From an uncultured Lachnospiraceae bacterium (GTDB taxonomy: Bacteria > Bacillota > Clostridia > Lachnospirales > Lachnospiraceae): a DNA stretch of 64,000 nt. Position 1 is the stretch's first letter; each line of letters opens with the position of its first letter. The position numbers and the translations under genes were made by a program. The notes beneath the pieces are model-generated. The model searched no databases. It worked only from the letters and a program-made list of their open reading frames with translations, and was not told the DNA's origin. Shown piece by piece: positions 57,012 through 64,000 of the stretch. The stretch covers positions 230,004 to 294,003 of the forward strand of contig URPH01000001.1 in assembly GCA_900549665.1 (NCBI GenBank). Reading direction: 5' to 3'.

Positions 57012-57812
57012 CTAAGCTAAAATATCATCAAAACCATCTGATTTACTCATCTTCATATATTTATTTAAATCGACTACATTTTCATTAAATAGCATAAGCT
57101 TTTCTTTTTCGCCATCCCACGGGAATAACCTATCCGCATGGAAATGGCCAAATGCCCACCGCCGATAATTCAATGTTGCTTCTATCTCTCCAAGATAAAT
57201 TTCCATCGATTTATCTATCTTTGATTGATCAATAGTTGTAAGAAATAAATCTCGAGGTTCGTATGCTATTGGACAGGTATGTGAGATGACCAAGTCAACT
57301 GATTTTTCTTTTTCAACAAGGCTTCTACCATACTGCATTTCATTCTCTGAAAGTTGTTCATTCTCAAACCACTGCCAATGATTATAAATTCTTAACCATT
57401 TATCAATGCTATAAGCTCCTGGAATTGATAATGTCTTATAACCAGCAAACTTATATATTGCCGGTATATCGACTAAATATTCAATATTCGGAAACTCTTT
57501 TTCTACATATATCCTGCCTTCATATTTATTTATCTTCGTCCACCTATCCGGGTACTTTTCCATTACATCTGACACCCTTGCTTCATGATTTCCTCGAAGA
57601 AGGATAAATGTAAACGGAAATCTTGACAAGCTTTTCTTAAATTTTGAATCCCCCCTTCCGGTTATGGCATAGTTGCATCCCACATCTCCGAGAAGAAGCA
57701 TGTAGTTCATGCACTCATCAAGCTTTAATCTATCTCTATTCTGATGATAAAAGTACTCTATAGGGCCTGTCTCTCCATGAATATCTCCTAACAAAAACCA
57801 GTTTTCTTTCAT
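57012..57812 (-). CDS. Calcineurin-like metallophosphoesterase B
   Basis: A 266-residue metallophosphoesterase with motifs WFLLGDIHGET, MLLLGDVGCNY, ILLRGNHEARV, VISHTCPIAYEP and FGHFHADRLF. All metal ligands are present. The spacing differs from its neighbour at 56363, so the two are not a recent duplication. It may act on nucleic acids or nucleotides. AGGAGG lies eight bases before the ATG at 57812; a GTG at 57821 is too close to that site. Confidence 0.82.
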   Translation of the reverse strand: MKENWFLLGDIHGETGPIEYFYHQNRDRLKLDECMNYMLLLGDVGCNYAITGRGDSKFKKSLSRFPFTFILLRGNHEARVSDVMEKYPDRWTKINKYEGRIYVEKEFPNIEYLVDIPAIYKFAGYKTLSIPGAYSIDKWLRIYNHWQWFENEQLSENEMQYGRSLVEKEKSVDLVISHTCPIAYEPRDLFLTTIDQSKIDKSMEIYLGEIEATLNYRRWAFGHFHADRLFPWDGEKEKLMLFNENVVDLNKYMKMSKSDGFDDILA

Positions 57813-57824
57813 TCTCCACACCTC

Positions 57825-58337
57825 CTAAAAACTTCGAGTAAACATTGCAATATCATTACTTATCAATTGTAAGCAGACCTCTTTTGCATTGTCCTTTTCG
57901 CAAAGCACTGTATATGTAATGTTTACCATGTTTTTATTATTTATTGAACAATTCACCTCACACGCCTTAACCAATGATGAGATATAAAGATAACCATTTC
58001 TTTTCTGAATATCACTAATCGTATCCATCATTATGTCATGAAAAGCATCCTCTTCTTCAAATTTATATGATAATGTGTGGAGGATACAAAATGATTGTCT
58101 TTGAATATATTCAGCATCTACAAACATATAATACTTAAATTCAAGATCAAAAGATTTTGTATATACATAATCCAGATTAAATCCATTAGCGTACCCATAA
58201 CGTTTGTCCTTATCTACAGAATTAATTTTCATATGTATCTTCTCATTGATAATCGAATTAAGTTTATTGAATTTCTTCATAAACGTGCTATAAGGTTCTT
58301 TTTTCAAAATATCATCTTTGGAATTTTTCAAAAACAT
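57825..58337 (-). CDS. Unrecognised accessory protein, 170 aa
   Basis: A 170-residue soluble protein of mixed helix and strand. It begins basic (MFLKNSKDDILKKEPYSTF), then alternates polar helices with strands such as FDLEFKYYMFVDAEYIQRQS and VNITYTVLCEKDNAKEVCL. It has no recognised motif, signal peptide or membrane helix. GAGGTGG precedes the ATG. It lies between the PcfJ-like gene and the second metallophosphoesterase on the same strand with small gaps, so it is probably part of the same transcript. Confidence 0.55.
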   Translation of the reverse strand: MFLKNSKDDILKKEPYSTFMKKFNKLNSIINEKIHMKINSVDKDKRYGYANGFNLDYVYTKSFDLEFKYYMFVDAEYIQRQSFCILHTLSYKFEEEDAFHDIMMDTISDIQKRNGYLYISSLVKACEVNCSINNKNMVNITYTVLCEKDNAKEVCLQLISNDIAMFTRSF

Positions 58338-58366
58338 CTTGTATCCACCTCACATTCAAAAATCTT

Positions 58367-59760
58367 TTATCCCCAACCATCTTTGGGCATTGTCCGTTGT
58401 GTATGATTTCTGTCATCATTTGCTTTGTCCTCTCGTTCCAAAAAGTCTTTGAACAACAACCCTTTTTCCTTTGCAAATTTATCAATAAACATCATTTGCT
58501 TGCTGGAAGGCTTCCTATTGCAACAAGCCTTTACTTGACGAATCTCTTGTTCCCCCACCTCAATGGTAACAAGAGACTTATTTTTCTTTGATTTTTCCCG
58601 CATAAACACGACGACCATATCCTGTGCAAGAATCTCCATTACCGATTGATACAAACAATTATGCTGGTGTTCGCTTTCCTCTAATATATCCTTGATTGTC
58701 CCAGGGATAATTATCTCATATTCTCCATCACAGTATCTGTATTTCTTATTTTTTTCCGAATACCGTTTCATCATGCAATCGAACTCTTCCTCATGTTCCA
58801 TGTATGTCCGAAGCAAATGGAAAATTTCGTAGAATCGGTCAATATCCCCAAAGGCAAGACTTGGATATTTGGGGAAAATATTTTTATAACAATTTAAAGA
58901 ATGATATTTGCGAACATCCTCATATACTTTATATCCATCAACATAATCATTTGTATCATAATCCCATCCCGATTCAAGATCTGCTAACTCAAGCAACAAT
59001 CGTTTATCAACTGTCTCGGTATTATTGAAGCAATCTTTCAGATAAACCATTTGAAACTCATTCAACATAACTATATCATTTAGTATGCTATGATATTTTC
59101 TATATATCATCATAAGCAATTCTTTTTTACACAAGTCATTTGATATTGCGTTCTGAAGACCTCCCGGATAATTAAACTTTCTCAGCAAATTGAGAGGGAG
59201 TCCACCAAAAGCCTCTTCAATATTGTTTGCAATGATGTTCCAACCATCTACAGTCGCAACATCCATAGCTAAATATTCCAAGCCGGCTTTTAACAAAAGT
59301 TCTCTAATCCCGCTTTTAAAAGACGCAAAATATGTATGAAATAGCGCAAGCCTGAGATCTTTATATGGCCTCATATTCGTATCTGGTGCCATATGGGATA
59401 TTTCTTTCACATAATCAGCACACACTCTGGTATTAAACAATATTGATTTCATTTTCATAAGCACCCAAAAGTCTTCTTCATTTTTTTCATTCATTTGTAG
59501 ACCAGGAGCAATAATAAAACGTCTTCTGTGGATCTGATTATCAAAATAATTAACATAATATAAATAAATATCAACAAACCAATTGCCATTAAATTTTCTG
59601 ATATATATATATAACATAAGCTGTTTACGGAATAATCAAATATCAGGCTTTCTGATTCCTGTATTTCGAATAATTCTCTCTCTAACATAGGATAGTCAGC
59701 AATAGATAATGTGGGATTGTAAAAGAACTTTCGCTCTATTTGTCTTAGGCTCTCCAGCAT
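58367..59760 (-). pseudogene. PcfJ-like protein gene split by one extra TA in a TA tract
   Basis: The gene reads as two overlapping frames. The first begins at ATG 59760 (MLESLRQIERKFFYNPTLS) and runs through the TA tract before continuing in a hydrophobic, probably spurious frame to 59491. The second is open from 59617 to 58367 and carries the PcfJ-type C-terminal region (DILEESEHQHNCLYQSVMEI, then VTIEVGEQEIRQVKACCNRK). Removing one TA from the (TA)6T tract at 59601-59613 joins them in frame (SVNSLCYIYIRKFNG) to a protein of about 463 residues. PcfJ is encoded near the transfer genes of pCF10-type conjugative plasmids. The break may be phase variation, decay or a sequencing error. GAGGAG precedes the first ATG. 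Confidence 0.75.
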
Positions 59761-59858
59761 TGCTCATCATCTCCTCTTAAGCAACTCCAATATCTTATCC
59801 TATCACCTGATAAAGCCAACTGCATATTACCAATCTCCTTCGTACATCGATATTACAT

Positions 59859-60239
59859 TTATGAGTCCTTCTCATTAAAACTCAAATACAATTCTACATA
59901 ATCAAGTTCATCCGGATCAAAAAATCTATCTATAGTGCTACAATAAAGAGAAAACGAATTATACGTTCCCTTACTTACAGGATAGTTTTTCCATCCATTT
60001 AAAACATAAAGAATTGCCCCATATTTATTACACAAATTGGCATACACCTTAATCTTCTTAATATTACCGTAATTACTTCCTATTATTTCGACTGAACCAT
60101 TTACATGAATATCATTGTCCTCCGTTAAAACACTATATAATTGATCAATCTTAAAAAGTTCCGATATTCTCTCTCTACAACATACCTTTATTTTTTTCAT
60201 TTTATATGTTTTATCCTTACCCACTTTTCTTTCCTTCAT
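59859..60239 (-). CDS. Unrecognised accessory protein, up to 126 aa
   Basis: A frame of 126 codons from ATG 60239, or 113 from the ATG at 60200. Neither start has a strong ribosome site, so the start is unsure. The product has a basic beginning (KKIKVCCRERISELFKID) and then strands such as DIHVNGSVEIIGSNYGNI and YGAILYVLNGWKNYPVSKG, ending LDYVELYLSFNEKDS. It looks like a small soluble alpha/beta protein with no recognised motif. It sits between the PcfJ-like gene and the membrane protein at 60261. Confidence 0.5.
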   Translation of the reverse strand: MKERKVGKDKTYKMKKIKVCCRERISELFKIDQLYSVLTEDNDIHVNGSVEIIGSNYGNIKKIKVYANLCNKYGAILYVLNGWKNYPVSKGTYNSFSLYCSTIDRFFDPDELDYVELYLSFNEKDS

Positions 60240-60260
60240 TAATACTGATTCTTTACACTA

Positions 60261-60611
60261 TCATTTTCTTATGTTGTAAACCACCAAACAATAAATACAT
60301 CGCCCAATTCCTATTAACCATCCAAAACCAAATACTACAGCAAGTCCAATACACAAAAGCACCACGCAAATCACAGTTCCCCATAACGGATTAATAAGTA
60401 AGCTCACAAACTGGCCCCAAAAATATGTTTTAAATACAACACCTAAAAACTTCAACAGAATCTTACCCGCATAAAACATACCAATTACATAAAATGGGAT
60501 TATCAATGATGCCCAATTTACTCCGTTTTCATTATCAAACATAACGAAAAGCATAATCAATAAACCAATACATCCCAGTATTCCAATACGCACAAGCTCC
60601 CTTTTCAACAT
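60261..60611 (-). CDS. Small membrane protein, 116 aa
   Basis: A 116-residue protein with about three or four membrane helices: LVRIGILGCIGLLIMLFVMF near the start, NWASLIIPFYVIGMFYAG, then WGQFVSLLI and a final VICVVLLCIGLAVVFGFGWL. No motif is recognised. GGAGG lies four bases before the ATG. It is next to the OmpA-like gene, so it may belong to the same membrane set, as inference. Confidence 0.6.
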   Translation of the reverse strand: MLKRELVRIGILGCIGLLIMLFVMFDNENGVNWASLIIPFYVIGMFYAGKILLKFLGVVFKTYFWGQFVSLLINPLWGTVICVVLLCIGLAVVFGFGWLIGIGRCIYCLVVYNIRK

Positions 60612-60661
60612 ATCTCCTCCAGTACTTGTTTCACTCTACAACCTACCATAGGAACACCTAT

Positions 60662-61870
60662 CTAATTTAATTTGGCAGCATCATCACTATTTACATCAAC
60701 AATAAGAACCTTTCTATTTTGACATGCATATTTCTCAATCCGTTTACCATTATCATCTACATCATCTATATGCCAAGGATCCTCATATCCCATTCCAAGA
60801 GGAATAAGTTGACTTTCAGGGACACCATACGAAATAAGAGCCTTGCAAACAGTATTAGCACGACTGACAGATAACTCATTACAAAAATCCATTGATCCCA
60901 TAGCTGTAGTTCCTATCACATACACCTTGTTATTAGGATGATCAAGTAATAATTGTGCATATCGTTCCAATACGCTTGAAGCTTCTTCACAATCAACAAA
61001 CTCTGCCGTATTCCCTATAAATCGTACAGATGTATTGTCTAAAACAATTGTTTTAATAGTAGGTTCAGCATCACTTACTTCCACTTCTATAGAACGATCC
61101 TGAACATCTACCACAGAAACCCTTGGCAAACTATTATCTGCTTCATCTGATGCAATATCATTTACAAACTCAATACTTTTAGCTCCACCTTCTGTTAATA
61201 CGGCTCGCCATATTTCTTCTAATTTATGTTTTTGAATCTCAGATAACTCCTGCTGTGGTTCGGCAGTCTGTCCTAAATACATCCACACTACATTTACATC
61301 CGTTAAATTGGGTACGGCCTCTGCTTCCACTAACGCTTCAACGATATCATCCGTATCTGTATAAAGAATCCCTTTTGTAAAATCAAGATATCCTGCTGTC
61401 GATAATCCATTATCCATTACCACAAGCACTTTATCTGCACTTGAACTACTACCAGAGAGCGTTTTTGAAGCATATGTGATAGCTTTCAATGTATCAACTT
61501 CAGAAACGTCTGAACGTAAAGAAGAAAGTTCCTTTAACAGCTGACTTGTATAGTTGGCAGCAATGGTCTTTTTCTTGTTCTCTGATAATCCCGATTTTTC
61601 TGGTTTAGGAATGTCTGTCTGATATACTACTTCAGGTTTGCCATCATTTGTAATAAAAGAAACGGAACCATATGTATAGCAACAGTTATAAAGCTTATCC
61701 CTAATAGATACTGCATTTAACGGAAAACTCGGCTCATTACTATGAGGACTACCAACAACTGCCAGTGCAATTTCGTCACTACCTGTGTCTGAATAGCCTG
61801 TCATAAGATAAGCCATGATCATACACACTACTACTAAAAGAATACCGATATAAATTCTATTTTTCTTCAT
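60662..61870 (-). CDS. OmpA-like membrane-anchored protein with a VWA-like region
   Basis: A 402-residue protein with one N-terminal membrane helix (about 5-25, IYIGILLVVVCMIMAYLMTG). A central alpha/beta region follows (VLVVMDNGLSTAGYL and VNVVWMYLGQT strands, with a VWA-like order but without a clean MIDAS). The C-terminal OmpA-like domain (about 280-395) has VYVIGTTAMGSMDFCNELS, SRANTVCKALISYGVPESQ, IPLGMGYEDPW and NRKVLIVD. The OmpA core binds diaminopimelate in peptidoglycan through an Asp in a GHTD motif and an Arg. Here the Arg in SVSRAN is kept but the Asp is Ala (GTTAMG). AGGAGG lies eight bases before the ATG at 61870. It sits four genes from the window edge in a tight operon. Confidence 0.75.
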   Translation of the reverse strand: MKKNRIYIGILLVVVCMIMAYLMTGYSDTGSDEIALAVVGSPHSNEPSFPLNAVSIRDKLYNCCYTYGSVSFITNDGKPEVVYQTDIPKPEKSGLSENKKKTIAANYTSQLLKELSSLRSDVSEVDTLKAITYASKTLSGSSSSADKVLVVMDNGLSTAGYLDFTKGILYTDTDDIVEALVEAEAVPNLTDVNVVWMYLGQTAEPQQELSEIQKHKLEEIWRAVLTEGGAKSIEFVNDIASDEADNSLPRVSVVDVQDRSIEVEVSDAEPTIKTIVLDNTSVRFIGNTAEFVDCEEASSVLERYAQLLLDHPNNKVYVIGTTAMGSMDFCNELSVSRANTVCKALISYGVPESQLIPLGMGYEDPWHIDDVDDNGKRIEKYACQNRKVLIVDVNSDDAAKLN

Positions 61871-61882
61871 ATCTCGCACCTC

Positions 61883-62833
61883 CTACGCTACTTTATCAGC
61901 CGTACTAACCTTATCATTTGAATCTGTCATATTCCCATATTCAGATGCATTTTCGCAAGTTTTCTCGCCTGAATCTTCTGATTCAACAAGCATCTCCTGT
62001 GAAATTTTTGAGGTAGCAGATGGATTTGCAAGATATTCTGAAAGATAAAGTCTCGCTAAAGATTTTAATATATCACATCTTGCTACAATTTCTTCTATCG
62101 CTGCATCCATTGCTATCTTATCTAGATCAAGATCTCTCTTAACTCCCTCATTAAGAGCATTTTCCATTTGTGTAATAGCAGCCTGAGTATCAGAAATCTT
62201 CTCATCAATTTCAATTTTTTCAATTTCTAAATACTCAATCTTCCTTTTCGTTTCATCATCACTAACATATGCAATACCGAAGCCTAAAAGTGACGTAATA
62301 AGTGGGCTAATAGACAAAAGTAAAACAACCGCTGTTCCTTTACTACTATCAGACGATGAATTATTGCTAACTGTATACATTTTCTCATCTGAAACAACAT
62401 TTTCAAGTTCCATTGACTGACTTTCCTGACCGTACATATCACTATATGCGAACCTTAAATATACGGTTCCACCGTAAATAAGAATGAAACCAACAATAAA
62501 AATACACATCATGAGAATTGCATTTTTTGTAGTCTTTTCAAATGCTGCATGAACAAATCTTGCAATTATAAGAGGTAAAACATTAAGAATTACAGCAACC
62601 CCAAATGCCATAATAATTCCCATTAATACACTCTGAGTAAAACACTCGTCAAAAATAGAAAATAAGACCATGCCATCCATGACACTAAAGGTTGGAACAA
62701 GAATAAGATTTGCTTTACCACTTGCCCACCACGGCATTCCAGATTTGTGAAATTCTTGTCTTTCTCTCTTTCTGTCACTATATGTAACCTTCTGTGTTAA
62801 AGCATCACATCCACCATTATTATGAACTGCCAT
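61883..62833 (-). CDS. Four-helix membrane protein with coiled-coil tail
   Basis: A 316-residue membrane protein with four predicted helices: LILVPTFSVMDGMVLFSIF, VLMGIIMAFGVAVILNVLP, AILMMCIFIVGFILIYGGT and VVLLLSISPLITSLLGFGIAY. A heptad-rich helical region follows (YLEIEKIEIDEKISDTQAAI and neighbours), then an acidic, Ser/Thr-rich tail. No family is recognised. Its layout recalls motor or channel subunits that pair with an OmpA-like protein, such as MotA/MotB-type or ZorA/ZorB pairs, but the helices show no clear MotA motifs. It lies 12 bases before the OmpA-like gene. GAGGAGG precedes the ATG. Confidence 0.65.
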   Translation of the reverse strand: MAVHNNGGCDALTQKVTYSDRKRERQEFHKSGMPWWASGKANLILVPTFSVMDGMVLFSIFDECFTQSVLMGIIMAFGVAVILNVLPLIIARFVHAAFEKTTKNAILMMCIFIVGFILIYGGTVYLRFAYSDMYGQESQSMELENVVSDEKMYTVSNNSSSDSSKGTAVVLLLSISPLITSLLGFGIAYVSDDETKRKIEYLEIEKIEIDEKISDTQAAITQMENALNEGVKRDLDLDKIAMDAAIEEIVARCDILKSLARLYLSEYLANPSATSKISQEMLVESEDSGEKTCENASEYGNMTDSNDKVSTADKVA

Positions 62834-62836
62834 AAT

Positions 62837-63307
62837 TTACACCTCCTCTGCCAAACTGGTACCGGACCAGTAGATACGACGATATTTTTCAAGTTTTCTC
62901 GTATTTTCTTCTCTATCTTCAAGAAAATACTGTAATTTGTTCTTAGCATCACTATAATCACCATTATGCATTGCATCTAAAGCCTTCATAATAAGCTGTT
63001 CATGATCACATCTTTGTACCTTCACAAACCTAATAGCATCAACACATATTCTTTCAACAATCGCATCCATATAACTAGAATTAAACTCATCAGGATTTGA
63101 CTTAGAAAGAAAATTCTCACATAATTCCTTGAATCTCCTCTCTAAATCATTTAACTGTGGAGAAATCTGATATTCCTTTGGCATAAGTCCCATATTAGGA
63201 GCATACATAGGTATCTCTACAGAGGTATTAATTTCATTAGGATTATTGATACTTCTCTTCTCTGTTGGCCTGCTATCCACAGAGTTCGTCTTTAAGTTCT
63301 TCCTCAT
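62837..63307 (-). CDS. Charged soluble accessory protein, 156 aa
   Basis: A 156-residue protein. A basic, disordered N-terminus (RKNLKTNSVDSRPTEKRSIN) is followed by a helical second half (LNDLERRFKELCENFLSK, then CVDAIRFVKVQRCDHEQLIM and YFLEDREENTRKLEKYRRIY). No motif or family is recognised. GGAGGTG lies six bases before the ATG at 63307, inside the previous gene, which it overlaps by 35 bases. Its stop is three bases from the next start, so it is coupled to both neighbours. Confidence 0.6.
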   Translation of the reverse strand: MRKNLKTNSVDSRPTEKRSINNPNEINTSVEIPMYAPNMGLMPKEYQISPQLNDLERRFKELCENFLSKSNPDEFNSSYMDAIVERICVDAIRFVKVQRCDHEQLIMKALDAMHNGDYSDAKNKLQYFLEDREENTRKLEKYRRIYWSGTSLAEEV

Positions 63308-63938
63308 TATGAACACCTCCTCCATAACTAATAGCTGCTTCAATCATATTTACGAGTTTCTTTCTGTTCTCGAGATATGCTTTTCTTCCCGATGATTCCT
63401 TGTGAGAGATATATGGAAAATGCTCTAATTTTTCACTTGATGCAGAAAGAACACCTTTCCAGTACTTAGAAATACGAGAATGGAGAATGCCTCCAGCCCT
63501 TTCTTCATAATGAAGCAACATCTCATCAACCATATCAGACTCTGACTTTATTGATGCTAACTTTGTAAGGATTTCTGACTTTCTTTCTGAAGCCTTAGCG
63601 CTTTTAGCTGTTGCAATCGCTACCTGTCTTCTTGCCTCTTCACTATTGCCACCGATTACTGAATCCTTGTAACTTAACAACAAGTTAAGCTCTACAACCA
63701 TTGAATTAGCTTCCTTAATCATTGAATCAAGTTCCTGTGCCGTTTTAAGGAAAATCTTATTAATGTGACTATCATAGCCATTAACCTTTGTGTCAATTTC
63801 CGGAGTAATATGACCTCCTTCTAATTCACACAGCTGATTCTCCTGCACATCCTTCTTGCCTGCTCTTTTCTCAAAAAGTCTTCCACCAGGAAATCTTATA
63901 ATCAATGGATCCAGGAATTTGTACTTTTTCTTCTGCAT
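63273..63938 (-). CDS. Coiled-coil accessory protein, 221 aa
   Basis: A 221-residue protein, mostly helical. It opens KYKFLDPLIIRFPGGRLFEK and has a long heptad region (IFLKTAQELDSMIKEANSMV, then VAIATAKSAKASERKSEIL and IKSESDMVDEMLLHY). No motif or family is recognised. AGAGAGGA lies upstream of the ATG at 63938. It appears to be the first gene of the operon within the window, although the transcript may begin further right. Confidence 0.6.
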   Translation of the reverse strand: MQKKKYKFLDPLIIRFPGGRLFEKRAGKKDVQENQLCELEGGHITPEIDTKVNGYDSHINKIFLKTAQELDSMIKEANSMVVELNLLLSYKDSVIGGNSEEARRQVAIATAKSAKASERKSEILTKLASIKSESDMVDEMLLHYEERAGGILHSRISKYWKGVLSASSEKLEHFPYISHKESSGRKAYLENRKKLVNMIEAAISYGGGVHNEEELKDELCG

Positions 63939-64000
63939 AATAAAATCCTCTCTATACTTTCTTATATATTTTGCACAAAAAAGCCTTTATTTTCGCCATC

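Noticed and set aside
59491..59610. The hydrophobic end of the first PcfJ-like frame as a separate small membrane protein
   Set aside because: It overlaps the PcfJ-like frame and begins exactly at the TA tract. A frame slip explains it better.
61883..62833. A ZorA-like motor subunit call for the four-helix protein
   Set aside because: The topology is similar, but the helices lack recognisable MotA/ExbB motifs and no ZorC or ZorD gene is present, so I describe it without the name.

Overview
The window looks like the chromosome of a low-to-moderate GC, Gram-positive, anaerobic Clostridia, most probably a Lachnospiraceae member. Supporting signs are a class B sortase beside an IPKTG-anchored giant adhesin, HemZ, a DUF5050 protein, a YjfB-type small motility protein, a single bifunctional Rel enzyme, separate pyrB and pyrI genes, and AGGAGG-type ribosome sites. 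Almost every gene lies on the minus strand. The plus-strand genes are an SDR, an ABC-F protein and a PHP-HAD fusion. No rRNA, tRNA, CRISPR array or transposase was recognised.

Layout, left to right. 1-7 kb: a truncated K+/H+ antiporter, a Ca2+/Na+-type antiporter behind what reads as a yybP-ykoY (Mn2+) riboswitch with terminator, a KdpDE-like two-component system preceded by a composite repeat, a tiny membrane protein, a prepilin peptidase and a chemoreceptor. 7-10.4 kb: SDR, GNAT and a HipBA-type module whose near-consensus promoter is flanked by inverted operator-like repeats. 10.4-16.3 kb: hemZ, metallo-beta-lactamase-fold hydrolase, rel and degV, with a ten-unit 15-bp tandem repeat after rel. 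16.3-25.3 kb: a 2670-residue cell-wall-anchored adhesin with about 16 Cna-B/SpaA repeats, plus its sortase. 25.4-31 kb: groESL, a Cof-type phosphatase, two GGDEF proteins (one degenerate) and yjfB. 31-41 kb: ABC-F, the PHP-HAD fusion, a MoxR/DUF58/DUF4129-type operon, a Cof-type phosphatase and polyphosphate kinase. 41-51.6 kb: ppx, pheA, DUF5050, the folate operon folC-folE-folP-folBK, a PH-like protein, pyrB-pyrI and a nitroreductase.

From about 51.6 kb to the right edge the character changes. The DNA is visibly more AT-rich, the genes are mostly unrecognisable and all lie on one strand: an accessory element that runs out of the window. It carries a VirD4/TraG-like ATPase with no membrane anchor and an altered P-loop, a 604-residue partner overlapping it, an unrecognised AAA-like protein, two adjacent metallophosphoesterases, a PcfJ-like gene split by one extra TA unit in a TA tract, and a set made of an OmpA-like protein, a four-helix membrane protein with a coiled-coil tail and two coiled-coil or charged soluble proteins. 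VirD4 and PcfJ relatives point to a conjugative or mobilisable element. The OmpA-like membrane set is unusual for a monoderm and is the best candidate here for an undescribed system. No relaxase, integrase or attachment site is visible, so its mobility is inference.
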